Source of the DNA: Desulfosporosinus cupriresistens
GTDB taxonomy: Bacteria > Bacillota > Desulfitobacteriia > Desulfitobacteriales > Desulfitobacteriaceae
Length of the DNA stretch: 36,018 nucleotides
Assembly: GCF_001707885.1 (NCBI RefSeq)
Contig: NZ_MASS01000046.1
Coordinates: 1-36,018, forward strand
Direction: 5' to 3'
The translations under genes and the position numbers were made by a program. Positions within the stretch are counted from its first letter, which is position 1. Each line of letters opens with the position of its first letter. Below, piece by piece: positions 21,080 through 30,118 of this stretch. The notes beneath the pieces are model-generated. The model was not told the origin of the DNA and ran no database searches. It saw only the letters and a list, made by a program, of their open reading frames with translations.

Positions 21080-21559
21080 ATGTTGCATACACTTGCGGCC
21101 CTTGTGGAGAATCATCCTGGTGTTTTGACCCGGATAGCTGGATTATTTGCGCGAAGAGCGTATAATATTGATAGTCTCTCTGTCTGCCAAACGGAAGATC
21201 CTGCCTTATCGAGAATGACTATTGTCGTAAATGGCGATGCTCAGGTTATTGAGCAAGTGAGAAATCAGCTCAATAAACTGGTGATCGTCCACTCAGTCAC
21301 GGATTTGACAGCCGAGAGTGTTGTTAACCGGGAACTGGCGTTAATACGTATCAAGGTTAGCTCGGAAACCCGGTCAGAGGTTCTTCAAACGATCGATATT
21401 TTTCGAGGACGGGTTGTAGATATGGGAAGAACCAACCTTACCGTCGAGTTGACGGGGGACATTGAAAAGATTGATGGGTTTGTTAAGGCCATCCGTCCTT
21501 ATGGGTTACTAGAGTTGGTTCGAACCGGAAAGATTGCCATTAGGCGATCGGATGTTTGA
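21080..21559 (+). CDS. ilvN: Acetolactate synthase regulatory subunit, copy 2
   Basis: This 159-aa ACT-domain subunit is the standard partner of the ilvB just upstream; the gap between the genes is 4 nt and GGAGGG lies inside the end of ilvB. Differences from copy 1 cluster around residues 39-42 (EDPA versus DNPK) and 128-134. Those are the only visible hints that the two subunits could differ in valine sensing. Confidence 0.96.
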   Translation: MLHTLAALVENHPGVLTRIAGLFARRAYNIDSLSVCQTEDPALSRMTIVVNGDAQVIEQVRNQLNKLVIVHSVTDLTAESVVNRELALIRIKVSSETRSEVLQTIDIFRGRVVDMGRTNLTVELTGDIEKIDGFVKAIRPYGLLELVRTGKIAIRRSDV

Positions 21560-21627
21560 GGCTTCAGAGAGTTATACTATGTATAAGACCTAAATTAACA
21601 GGCTTATTAATGAGAGGAAGATATGAA

Positions 21628-22626
21628 ATGGCAAAAATGTATTATGAAGTAGATGCAAATCTGGAGTTATTAAAAGGGAAAGTTATTGCTGTTATGGGAT
21701 ATGGGAGCCAAGGACATGCCCAGGCTCAAAACCTAAAGGATTCTGGTCTTAAAGTTTTGATCGGACTTCGTCCGGGAAGTGCTCGGTGGGAGCGTGCTGA
21801 AGCTGCAGGTTTTGAGGTTATGACAGTCGAAGAGGCAGCTAAACGCGCTGACGTCATTCAAATCCTGCTTCCCGATGAGACGCAAAGCAAGGTTTATCAA
21901 AATGAAATTAAGCAGCATTTGACCTCAGGTAAGGCTCTTGTCTTTTCTCACGGATTTAATATTCACTTCGGGCAAATTGTTCCTCCGAAAGACGTTGATG
22001 TCTTTATGGTGGCTCCGAAAAGCCCGGGTCACTTAGTACGTCGTACTTATACCGAAGGCGCTGGTGTACCTGCTTTAATCGCGGTTCATCAAGATGCCAC
22101 GGGCAAAGCCAAAGAATTAGCCTTAGCCTATGCCAAAGGAATTGGATCAACTAAAGCTGGAGTCCTGGAAACAACCTTTGGTGAAGAGACTGAAACAGAT
22201 TTGTTCGGAGAACAAGCAGTTCTTTGCGGAGGGGCTTCCGAACTTGTCAAAGCTGGATTTGAAACCTTAGTAGAAGCTGGTTATCAGCCTGAAATCGCCT
22301 ATTTTGAATGCTTACACGAGCTTAAGCTCATCGTCGATTTAATGTATGAAGGCGGCTTAAGTTGGATGCGTTATTCTGTTTCAGATACTGCACAATATGG
22401 TGATATGACCGTTGGTAAGCGGATTATCAATCAAGAAACCCGTAAAGAAATGAAAAAAGTTCTGGCAGAAATCCAAGATGGAACCTTTGCTAAAGCCTGG
22501 TTACTGGAAAATCAAGCAAATCGTCCGGCCTTCAATGCTATAGCTCGCCGTGAAGAAAATCAACTCATCGAAAAAGTTGGGGAAAACTTAAGAGGAATGA
22601 TGAGCTGGTTGAAAAAACACGAATAA
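21628..22626 (+). CDS. ilvC: Ketol-acid reductoisomerase
   Basis: IlvC isomerises and reduces acetolactate, using NAD(P)H and Mg. The ATG at 21628 has GAGAGGAAG 7 nt before it and gives 332 aa, the length of class I enzymes. The upstream in-frame extension to 21556 overlaps ilvN2 and is not conserved-looking. Visible motifs are the nucleotide fold VIAVMGYGSQGHAQAQNL, the cofactor-specificity loop LRPGSARWERA, and the metal and substrate site with DLFGEQAVLCGG, ECLHELKLIVDLMYEGG and MRYSVSDTAQYG. Confidence 0.97.
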   Translation: MAKMYYEVDANLELLKGKVIAVMGYGSQGHAQAQNLKDSGLKVLIGLRPGSARWERAEAAGFEVMTVEEAAKRADVIQILLPDETQSKVYQNEIKQHLTSGKALVFSHGFNIHFGQIVPPKDVDVFMVAPKSPGHLVRRTYTEGAGVPALIAVHQDATGKAKELALAYAKGIGSTKAGVLETTFGEETETDLFGEQAVLCGGASELVKAGFETLVEAGYQPEIAYFECLHELKLIVDLMYEGGLSWMRYSVSDTAQYGDMTVGKRIINQETRKEMKKVLAEIQDGTFAKAWLLENQANRPAFNAIARREENQLIEKVGENLRGMMSWLKKHE

Positions 22627-22639
22627 TGGAGGTTGAGGA

Positions 22640-23606
22640 ATGCGTCGGATTGAGATCTTTGATACTACGCTAAGAGACGGTGAGCAATCACCGGGAGTAG
22701 CACTTAACGCAGATGAAAAGTTGCAAATTGCTCGTCAATTAACTAAGTTGAGTGTTAATGTTATCGAAGCCGGGTTTCCCATTGCCTCCCCGGGAGATTT
22801 GGAGGGAGTCCGTCGCATTGCTCAGGAAGTCAAGGATGTAAGCGTGGCAGCCCTGGCACGGGCCAATGCTAAAGATATTGAATGTGCATGGGAAGCACTT
22901 TCGGGTGGGGAGGCCCCTCGCATTCATACCTTTATTGCCACTTCACCAATTCATATGCGCTGTAAGTTGCAGAAGTCACCTCAAGAAGTCTTAGAGCTTG
23001 CTGTACAAGCCGTCCGGTTGGCTAAGTCTAAAGTTGCTGGAATCAATTATCCTAGGAAAACACTCGGGGCGACACGCAGTTCACCAACGGTTTGCTGAGA
23101 TCGGGTTGGATTTAGACGAAAACCAATTTGAAGAGGTGTTTTCTCGATTTAAGTTATTGGCTGATCGTAAACGAGAAGTGACGACAGCTGATTTATTCTC
23201 CCTCGCAGATGTGCAAACCGAGAAGGTTGATCCGATTCACTTAGATTATCTCCAGGTTTCCAGCGGGACTCATATTCTCCCAACAGCAACGGTCAGGTTA
23301 ATGTGTAACGGACAACGTTTAGAAGATGCGGCCTGTGGGGATGGTCCGGTTGATGCTGCATTTAAAGCTGTCGATAAGGTTCTAGGCACAAAAGGGAAAC
23401 TGACGCACTATTCACTGCAGGCACTTGATGGTGGAGAAGATACTCAAGGAGAGGTCGCCGTTACCGTTAAATTTGGTGAGAATCTAGTTGGCGGCCGTGG
23501 AGTAAGTACAGACATAATAGAAGCTAGTGTATTGGGCTATCTTCAGGCGGTAAATAGGGCCTTCGAAAGAGGCTGGATTACAGTTCGCGAGAAGAATGAG
23601 GGCTAA
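22640..23606 (+). pseudogene. leuA: 2-isopropylmalate synthase with an internal deletion and frameshift
   Basis: The 5' part is a normal LeuA start: FDTTLRDGEQSPGVALNADE, then EAGFPIASPGD and PRIHTFIATSPIHM, up to VRLAKSKV (residue ~132). At about 23036 the sequence jumps to SIILGKHSGRHAVHQRF in another frame and continues to a normal C-terminal regulatory domain (LQVSSGTHILPTATVRL, GGRGVSTDIIEASVLGYLQAVN) ending at 23606. The N-terminal frame stops at 23098. Roughly 190 residues are missing, including the metal-binding HxH and the NxxGERAGN region of the TIM barrel. The enzyme cannot be functional as it stands. A deletion introduced during assembly is the alternative. Confidence 0.88.
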
Positions 23607-23636
23607 AGGCAGTCACAGTTGAAGGGAGAAAAAAGA

Positions 23637-24704
23637 ATGCCTAACGTTTTAGTACTTCCGGGCGATGGTATTGGGAAAGAGATTACACCGGAAGCGGTTA
23701 AAGTTTTACAAGCGGTGCTAAAAGGTTGCTCGACTAGCCTTAATTTCCAGAGTGGTTTAATTGGTGGAGCAGCTATTGACGAAATGGGCAAGGCGTTACC
23801 TGATGAAACATTAGTTGCGGCTCAGGCAGCAGATGCGATTCTCTTAGGTTCAGTTGGGGGGCCAAAGTGGGATACCCTTCCGGCACCACAACGTCCAGAA
23901 TTAGGAGGTCTGCTCGCCATACGAAAGGCATTAAGTCTTTTTGCCAATATTCGTCCTGTTAAGATGCTCCCCATGTTGGTGGAAGCCTCCACGCTTCGTT
24001 CTGAAGTTGTCAAGAACGTTGATCTTGTCGTTTTGCGTGAATTGACCGGTGGCCTTTATTTCGGGCAAAAAGGGAGAGGGACAGACCCTAAGAGTGCTTT
24101 TGACACGTTGACATATTCTGAGGAGGAAATCCGTCGCATTGTAGAACTTGGTTTCCAAATGGCTGCTAAGCGACGCAGAAAGCTTTGTTCAGTAGACAAA
24201 GCAAACGTCTTGGAAACATCTCGTTTTTGGCGTGAAATAACGATGGAAATTGCACAGAATTTTCCGGATGTTGAATTGACACATATGTATGTGGATAATG
24301 CAGCAATGCAATTAGTCCGCGATCCTTCTCAATTTGACGTCATTGTTACGGAAAATATGTTTGGAGATATTCTAACCGATTTGGCATCTATGCTGATGGG
24401 GTCCATTGGAATGATATCCTCGGCAAGCTTAAATGGGACAAAAGGACTCTATGAACCAGCGCATGGCTCGGCACCAGATATTGCTGGGAAGAATATTGCC
24501 AATCCGTTAGCAACGATTCTATCTGGGGCCTTAATGTTACGCTATTCGTTTGGCTTAGAAAATGAGGCCCAAATGATTGAGCAAGCTGTAGAAAAAGTCT
24601 TGCAAGAGGGGTATCGAACTTCGGATTTAGCCCAATCAGGCGATAAGGTATTGGGAACTCGAGAAATGGGAGATGCTGTCGTTGCTGCACTAACGAAGGG
24701 ATAA
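23637..24704 (+). CDS. leuB: 3-isopropylmalate dehydrogenase
   Basis: LeuB oxidises 3-isopropylmalate with NAD in leucine synthesis. The ATG at 23637 follows AAGGGAG and gives 355 aa. Diagnostic segments are LPGDGIGKEITPEAVKVL, GSVGGPKWDTLP, RELTGGLYFGQ, VDKANVLETSRFWREI and YEPAHGSAPDIAGKNIANP. It starts 30 nt after the broken leuA. The leuC and leuD genes that usually stand between them are not in the window. It appears intact. Confidence 0.97.
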   Translation: MPNVLVLPGDGIGKEITPEAVKVLQAVLKGCSTSLNFQSGLIGGAAIDEMGKALPDETLVAAQAADAILLGSVGGPKWDTLPAPQRPELGGLLAIRKALSLFANIRPVKMLPMLVEASTLRSEVVKNVDLVVLRELTGGLYFGQKGRGTDPKSAFDTLTYSEEEIRRIVELGFQMAAKRRRKLCSVDKANVLETSRFWREITMEIAQNFPDVELTHMYVDNAAMQLVRDPSQFDVIVTENMFGDILTDLASMLMGSIGMISSASLNGTKGLYEPAHGSAPDIAGKNIANPLATILSGALMLRYSFGLENEAQMIEQAVEKVLQEGYRTSDLAQSGDKVLGTREMGDAVVAALTKG

Positions 24705-24747
24705 TGGAAATAAAACCTTGAATTTCTTGGTCTTGTGCGGTAAAGTA

Positions 24748-25012
24748 TATTTAACTGTATAAAGAGGAAAGCATTGGATCGACCTAGTACAATAAACGGT
24801 GATGTTCAGAGAGAAAAACAACGGCTGAAAGTTTTTCCACACACGATATTGGAACCCAGTCGTGATGCTCTGATGATGAGTCGGACGGTTTCCACCGTTA
24901 AATGGAATGTTGCTGGAGAGATCCTGTAACATGAAGTTGGCATTGTGCAATAAAGGTGGTACCGCGGAAGGCTTCTTTCGTCCCTTAATAAGGATGAGAG
25001 AAGCCTTTTTTG
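24748..25012 (+). promoter_or_regulatory. T-box leader (proline-specific) of the pro operon
   Basis: The T-box sequence AAAGGTGGTACCGCG (24952-24966) is followed by a strong terminator: AAGGCTTCTTTCGTCC (24968-24983) pairs with GGATGAGAGAAGCCTT (24992-25007), then TTTTTT. Upstream lies a long Stem I with the purine-rich bulge CAGAGAGAAAAAC. The specifier region GATATTGGAACCCAGTC (24846-24862) reads CCC or CCA, both proline codons. Uncharged tRNA-Pro should stabilise the antiterminator and allow transcription of proC-proB, which matches the downstream pathway. Confidence 0.93.
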
Positions 25013-25112
25013 CGCTCATTGACGCAATTCCGCTAAAGTGCTCATTAACGGGTGATGCAGAGTGTGAATATATGGGAATGATTTAAAGTAGCTATAGAAA
25101 GGGTGTTTGTGT

Positions 25113-25922
25113 ATGAACGAAAGTATTGGTTTTATTGGTGGAGGAAATATGGCGGAGGCCATTATCGGCGGGCTTAAGAAAATAGATAAGGACATCAATA
25201 TTCGAGTCACCAATCGGACGAACCATGAACGACTTCAACATTTGGTTGACAAGTATGGTATTAAAGCTACCGCACTGCAAGAGCTTGTAGATAACTCTAG
25301 TGTCTTGATTATCGCCGTGAAGCCGAAAGACGTTCATGAAGTGCTTAAGCATCTAAAGAATTATTCATTACAAGATAAACTGATCATTAGTATTGCAGCG
25401 GGTATTTCCTTAAAGGTGTTTCACAAGTCCCTACCTGGTGTTGCGATCGTTCGGGCTATGCCAAATACTTCAACGGCGGTGCTGCAATCTATGACTGGGC
25501 TGGTGCGGGGTGAAACAATAGCTCCAGACCAGGCGGAGATTGCGGAACAAATTTTTTCGGCCATTGGGCGGATTCTGTGGATCCCGGAGGAAAAAATGAA
25601 TGCCTTAATTGCTCTAAGTGGCAGTGGGCCAGCCTATTTTTACCTTTTCACCGAGAGCTTAATTCGAGCAGGGGTTCAATTAGGTCTGAGTGAAGAAGAA
25701 GCCGAGATGTTAGCACGTGAAACCCTGGTCGGGGCGGGTAAAATGCTGACGGAAAGTGAGAAGTCCCCTGCGAAATTGCGTGAGGAAGTGACTTCTCCAA
25801 ATGGTACAACTTATGCTGCCTTAAGAGTATTTAGTGAAGAAAAATTACCTCAAATCGTGATGAAGGCTGCTCAAGCCTGTGCTCGGCGTGCAGGAGACAT
25901 GGAAGGAGAGTATTCGGAGTGA
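25113..25922 (+). CDS. proC: Pyrroline-5-carboxylate reductase
   Basis: ProC makes proline from pyrroline-5-carboxylate with NAD(P)H. The ATG at 25113 follows AAAGGG by 9 nt; a TTG at 25107 is a weaker alternative. The 269-aa product has the Rossmann start IGFIGGGNMAEAIIGGL, the VAIVRAMPNTSTAV segment and the C-terminal ALSGSGPAYFYLFTESLIRA and SPNGTTYAALRVF signatures. It is the first gene behind the T-box. Its stop overlaps the proB start (GTGA). Confidence 0.96.
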   Translation: MNESIGFIGGGNMAEAIIGGLKKIDKDINIRVTNRTNHERLQHLVDKYGIKATALQELVDNSSVLIIAVKPKDVHEVLKHLKNYSLQDKLIISIAAGISLKVFHKSLPGVAIVRAMPNTSTAVLQSMTGLVRGETIAPDQAEIAEQIFSAIGRILWIPEEKMNALIALSGSGPAYFYLFTESLIRAGVQLGLSEEEAEMLARETLVGAGKMLTESEKSPAKLREEVTSPNGTTYAALRVFSEEKLPQIVMKAAQACARRAGDMEGEYSE

Positions 25923-27040
25923 TTTCACCTGAGGTTCGAAGAGTGGTTATAAAAATAGGAAGCAGCAGCTTGAATCATCCTGAAGGCGGTTTAGATGATC
26001 ACGCGATTAATGAAATAGTTACAGTAATCGCAGCGCTGAAGCAAAAGGACGTAGAATGCGTTTTAGTAAGCTCAGGCGCAGTGGCTGCTGGTATGGGACA
26101 ACTCGGACTACAGGTACGGCCACGGGATCTAGCGGGTAAACAAGCAGTTGCAGCGGTTGGACAGGGAGTGCTTATTGAACGGTACGCTCGAAATCTTGAA
26201 CGACACGGCTTGGTGGGGGCCCAGATTCTATTATCTCGAATTGATCTAGCGGAAGCGGCTCGCTATCACAATGCTCAAAATACGCTCGAAAAATTATTGC
26301 GCTTACATGTCATTCCTATTATTAATGAAAATGATACTGTGGCGGTAGAAGAACTCTGTTTTGGAGATAATGATAGCCTTTCTGCCTTAGTTGCAGGTCT
26401 CGTTCACGCGAATTTATTAATCATTCTTACAGATGTTGATGGCCTGTATACGACTAATCCTAAAAAAGATCCCCTGGCTCAACTTATCGAAGAAGTTACA
26501 GAGGTGTCAGCTGTAGAGAGTATGGCAAGTGGGGCAGGGACTTCTATGGGTACCGGAGGAATGGTTACGAAACTTAGGGCGGCAAAGATAGCCACACGAT
26601 TTGGAATTGGTACGCTCCTTTTGAACTTCACTCGGATCAGAGAACTCCTCGGTTTGACAGAGAGCCAGAGCCCAATAGGGACCTATTTTCAGCCAGCAAA
26701 GCATCGTCTGGTGGGCCGGAAACGTTGGATTGCCTATGGGGGATTATCCGAAGGTAGCATCCAAGTCGATGATGGAGCAGCAAAGGCCCTTGTGGGAGAA
26801 GGTAAAAGTTTACTCGCCAAAGGAATCATAACAACTGAGGGGACCTGGGAGCGTAAAGAAATTGTGCGGATTACTAATCTAAAAGGAGAGGAGATTGCTA
26901 GGGGAGTCGTAGAGCTAAGTAGTGATGAGGTTCAGCTCGTTAAAGGGCTGCATTCTGAGAAAATGCTGCAAATCATTCCTGATTTTGACTGTGAAGAAGT
27001 GGTTCACCGTGATAATATGACTCTGATGTTAGATGGGTAA
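25919..27040 (+). CDS. proB: Glutamate 5-kinase (with PUA domain)
   Basis: ProB phosphorylates glutamate, the regulated first step of proline synthesis. The start is GTG at 25919, overlapping proC by 4 nt. The 373-aa product has the amino acid kinase fold: VVIKIGSSSLNHPEGG, LVSSGAVAAGMGQLG, IINENDTVAVEELCFGDND and GTGGMVTKLRAAKIA. A C-terminal PUA domain follows from residue ~275 (DDGAAKALVGEGKSLLAKGI), as in the long bacterial form. There is no visible decay. Confidence 0.96.
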   Translation: MISPEVRRVVIKIGSSSLNHPEGGLDDHAINEIVTVIAALKQKDVECVLVSSGAVAAGMGQLGLQVRPRDLAGKQAVAAVGQGVLIERYARNLERHGLVGAQILLSRIDLAEAARYHNAQNTLEKLLRLHVIPIINENDTVAVEELCFGDNDSLSALVAGLVHANLLIILTDVDGLYTTNPKKDPLAQLIEEVTEVSAVESMASGAGTSMGTGGMVTKLRAAKIATRFGIGTLLLNFTRIRELLGLTESQSPIGTYFQPAKHRLVGRKRWIAYGGLSEGSIQVDDGAAKALVGEGKSLLAKGIITTEGTWERKEIVRITNLKGEEIARGVVELSSDEVQLVKGLHSEKMLQIIPDFDCEEVVHRDNMTLMLDG

Positions 27041-27144
27041 TGTGAGTTCAATAGGAAGGAAAATATCTAAAAATATTCTTGCCATGGTATGGAAAAAACT
27101 CTAAGGATTTGAGGGCAGGTTAAGAAGAAGTTGCCTTAGAAACT

Positions 27145-27173
27145 TTATTAAAACCTTGAAGAAATGATATAAT
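27145..27173 (+). promoter_or_regulatory. Probable internal promoter for proA
   Basis: TGATATAAT (27165-27173) is an extended -10 element. A poor -35, TTTATT, lies 17 nt further up. The 216-nt gap between proB and proA makes a separate start for proA plausible. No T-box is present in this gap. Confidence 0.5.
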
Positions 27174-27256
27174 TTGTCATTACCAATGAAGATAGTTTTT
27201 TAGAACATTGAGTTTCAGGTTAATATTGTGGAAACTAGAAAAGGGAGGGGTCTATC

Positions 27257-28504
27257 ATGTTTCATGCAGAATTAATGGAGATTGGGAGAAAGGCTAAGGT
27301 TGCGGCTCGTCAATTGGCTTTTGTTGGTACGGAGTCTAAAAACAAGGCACTACTTGCCATGGCTGAAGCTCTCGTGAATAATGAACAAGAAATTCTTAAG
27401 GCCAATTCTATAGATGTTCAAGCAGCCGAGGAAAAAGGACTGAAGAATAGTTTGGTCAACCGCTTAAGGCTAACCTCAAAAGGTATTTTGGATATTAGTA
27501 ATGCACTCAGAGAAGTTGTCGTCTTACGAGACCCTGTTGGGGAAGGGGAAGTTTGGACGCGTCCAAATGGCTTGCGCATTCAGCAGACCCATGTTCCATT
27601 AGGGGTTGTGGCAATGATTTATGAAGCGAGGCCCAATGTAACGGTTGATGCAGCAGCCTTATGTATAAAATCTGGAAATGCGGTAATCCTCAGGGGAGGG
27701 TCCGAGGCCATAGAAAGTAATAAGGTTTTGGCCAGAGTAATCGCCGAGGCTGCTGAGGAAAGCGGGTTGCCGCAGGGATGTATCCAGCTAATTACAGAGA
27801 CCAACCGGGAATGGGTTCAACAGCTTATGCGCATGAATGGTTATGTGGATGTCATTATTCCTAGAGGTGGTGCAGGGCTGATTAAAACGGTAGTACAAAA
27901 TGCCACGGTACCAGTTATTGAGACTGGAACAGGAATGTGTCATGCTTTTATTGACCAATATGCAGACTTTGACAAAGCAATTCCTATAGTAATAAATGCC
28001 AAGACTCAAAATCCTGGTGTCTGTAATGCTCTGGAAACCCTACTCGTGGATGAAGCGATTGCGGAAGACTTCCTTCCGCGCATGGGAGAAGAGCTAAAGA
28101 AATATAAGGTCGAAATTAAAGGGTGTCCGAGAACATGTGGAATTTTGTCTTATGCGCTACCTGCAATAGAAGAGGACTGGGTAGCAGAACACCTTGATCT
28201 TATTTTAAGTGTTAAAGTTGTTCCTCATCTAGATGCCGCGCTCGATCACATATACAAGTACAGCACGAAGCATTCCGAAACAATCATTACAGAGAATTAT
28301 TCGAGAGCCCAACGATTTCTAAAAGAAATTGATGCAGCCGCTGTTTATGTAAATGCCTCAACCCGTTTCACCGATGGGGGACGTTTCGGCTTTGGAGCGG
28401 AAATTGGAATCAGTACCCAAAAGTTGCATGCTCGTGGGCCAATGGGTCTGAAGGAACTAACAACTATTAAGTATATAGTTTACGGTGATGGACAAATCGT
28501 TTAA
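27257..28504 (+). CDS. proA: Glutamate-5-semialdehyde dehydrogenase (gamma-glutamyl phosphate reductase)
   Basis: ProA reduces gamma-glutamyl phosphate with NADPH, between ProB and ProC. The 415-aa product is an aldehyde-dehydrogenase-fold enzyme: PLGVVAMIYEARPNVTVDAA, IPRGGAGLIKTVVQNATVPV, the catalytic Cys in NPGVCNALETLLV, and the C-terminal VNASTRFTDGGRFGFGAEIG. GGGAGGGG lies 7 nt before the ATG. With proC and proB it completes the glutamate-to-proline route. Confidence 0.97.
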   Translation: MFHAELMEIGRKAKVAARQLAFVGTESKNKALLAMAEALVNNEQEILKANSIDVQAAEEKGLKNSLVNRLRLTSKGILDISNALREVVVLRDPVGEGEVWTRPNGLRIQQTHVPLGVVAMIYEARPNVTVDAAALCIKSGNAVILRGGSEAIESNKVLARVIAEAAEESGLPQGCIQLITETNREWVQQLMRMNGYVDVIIPRGGAGLIKTVVQNATVPVIETGTGMCHAFIDQYADFDKAIPIVINAKTQNPGVCNALETLLVDEAIAEDFLPRMGEELKKYKVEIKGCPRTCGILSYALPAIEEDWVAEHLDLILSVKVVPHLDAALDHIYKYSTKHSETIITENYSRAQRFLKEIDAAAVYVNASTRFTDGGRFGFGAEIGISTQKLHARGPMGLKELTTIKYIVYGDGQIV

Positions 28505-28648
28505 GAATAAGGTGCCACAACCTGGTCGCACGCAGTATTCTACTCGTTTAGTGGTCTAAAAGCTTTTCTTTTGATGATGTAGACGTGATATTGAAGGAAG
28601 ACAATAATTTTACATTTTCGATGCATAAGAAAGCTCGGAAAAGAGCAG

Positions 28649-29112
28649 TATAATAGCGAAGGGTATGCAATAGTTGAGCTAAGATTTATCTATATCTTTC
28701 ATGAGATATAGATAGGTCGACCAAAGATTATGGTTAGGTGAAAGCCTGAACGTAGTCGGAGGGAAGATTTTTTATGGTGGGGAAAAGCTTTATGGCAGTC
28801 GATTTCTAATTTATTGCCCTAGGGTTCCAACTTATCATAAAGGGTCGAGCGAAGATTATCCTGGGTATTGATTTTTTTCATATATGAACAGGCTTTGCTT
28901 GTTTATATATGAATTGACTGGTCATATATTGCCGAGAGGTTGTATATGGTTGGGTAGATATCTAGTATGGTCGAACGAACCATCTTTATTGGTTGTAACT
29001 TGCTTGATTTTGGTCGGAAGATCATTGTTAGGTAATAAGCTATCTATATTGGTGTAAGGTAGACTATTGTATGCTCTTCTTTTATAAGCCCTGTCTTGAG
29101 GACAGGGCTTAT
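28649..29112 (+). ncRNA. Candidate structured RNA / degenerate tandem-repeat region
   Basis: No ORF explains 28505-29307. A TATAAT (28649-28654) could start a transcript. An 11-bp hairpin follows: TATCTATATCT (28687-28697) with AGATATAGATA (28704-28714). Then come degenerate copies of GGTCGANCGAAGATTAT at 28715, 28754, 28797, 28843, 28969 and 29012, about 39-46 bp apart (126 bp, or three periods, where copies have faded). A 16-bp hairpin interrupts them (28878-28893 with 28897-28912, loop TTT). The block ends in a 12-bp terminator-like hairpin, ATAAGCCCTGTC (29084-29095) with GACAGGGCTTAT (29101-29112). It may be an undescribed RNA or a decayed repeat array; no known RNA family is recognised. 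Confidence 0.4.
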
Positions 29113-29340
29113 TTACATGTTCAAACACATTTCTTCAATTTAAGTGAAATTCCCGGTGTTATTACAAAAATATAGACTTGAAGTATACTTTGAAATTTTT
29201 GCATATTGGAGATCCACGTAAGTAAAGCAGCGCAAACCTTTCCGCATGACCTTGGGATCTTTTCTTTACAAAGCACAATCAATCGATTACTAAACTAGTT
29301 AAAATAAATGATCACGATTTTTAGTCATGGTCATTTTTTA

Positions 29341-29508
29341 ATGTCTCAAAAAAGCAAAAGTATTTTTATTGACAGAGAGATCTTTCGGAAATATAATGAA
29401 CTATGTCATTTGATGAACAGTGTACACAGAATGAATGAGTACATTGTTGTTTCCGGTCAATTACGTCTACAATTTGAGGTGAAAGATTGTCATGAAATTA
29501 AGAGATAA
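29341..29508 (+). CDS. Doubtful small ORF before the TetR gene
   Basis: The frame from the ATG at 29341 encodes 55 residues (start MSQKSKSIFIDREIFRKY) and overlaps the next gene by 17 nt. There is no ribosome-binding site and no family match that I can name. The composition is acceptable for a protein, so it may be the relic of a small regulator or a chance frame. Confidence 0.25.
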   Translation: MSQKSKSIFIDREIFRKYNELCHLMNSVHRMNEYIVVSGQLRLQFEVKDCHEIKR

Positions 29509-30082
29509 ACAAAAGGCTGAAGTCAAATCAGCCCTCTTACAAGCCGGCGAAGAGCTTTTCCGGACTAAGGGGTTTACGGAAACAACCATTGAGGAGATCA
29601 CTAGCACTGCCGGGGTAGCAAGGGGAACCTTCTATAACTATTTTCAGACAAAAGAAGATTTAGCCCTTGAGATACTTTACGAGACAGAAGAATTAACGAC
29701 AAAGCAAGTGGATGACTTTTTTACAACCACTCCAGGAACAGATCGTCAAATTCAGGCTATTATTGCTAATGCCGTCGAGTGGACCCTAAATAGACCAGAA
29801 CTCGTTTTTGTCACCATGTTGGAAAAGATGAAGCGCGGACTAACGCCAAAATATCCGAAAGGGCCTCTCTTACGGAGGCTGATAACCGAAGCCTTTGCAC
29901 GTGGTCAGAACGCTGGAGTTGTAACGAAAGAACGACGTCCCCAGGAGCTAGCTCACGATGTTGATGGGTTATATATAGTTCACATGGTGAGATGGTATCA
30001 TTATGGTCAACAAGATGACCTCTTAGCCGCTCTTCTATCCGCAGTTAACACCTACTTATCAGGTGCGTTGATAAAGCAGTGA
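29492..30082 (+). CDS. TetR-family transcriptional regulator
   Basis: This 196-aa protein has the TetR N-terminal helix-turn-helix: ALLQAGEELFRTKGFTETTI, EEITSTAGVARGTFYNYF and QTKEDLALEIL (residues ~12-62). The rest is the helical ligand-binding domain, whose effector cannot be predicted. GAGGTGAAAG precedes the ATG. It lies 36 nt before the two-gene phosphotransferase system and on the same strand, so it probably represses that operon, perhaps in response to its substrate. Confidence 0.92.
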   Translation: MKLRDKQKAEVKSALLQAGEELFRTKGFTETTIEEITSTAGVARGTFYNYFQTKEDLALEILYETEELTTKQVDDFFTTTPGTDRQIQAIIANAVEWTLNRPELVFVTMLEKMKRGLTPKYPKGPLLRRLITEAFARGQNAGVVTKERRPQELAHDVDGLYIVHMVRWYHYGQQDDLLAALLSAVNTYLSGALIKQ

Positions 30083-30118
30083 GAAAGCAATTTAAAAGTT
30101 GAGGGAGGTAGAAAAGAA

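Noticed and set aside
22998..23606. A separate start making the leuA 3' part an independent gene
   Set aside because: The only possible starts are a TTG within the 5' part without a ribosome-binding site; the sequence is best explained as one broken leuA.
28715..29032. CRISPR array in the proA-tetR gap
   Set aside because: The GGTCGA-type units are degenerate, and the whole unit repeats rather than a constant repeat with unique spacers; no cas gene is near.
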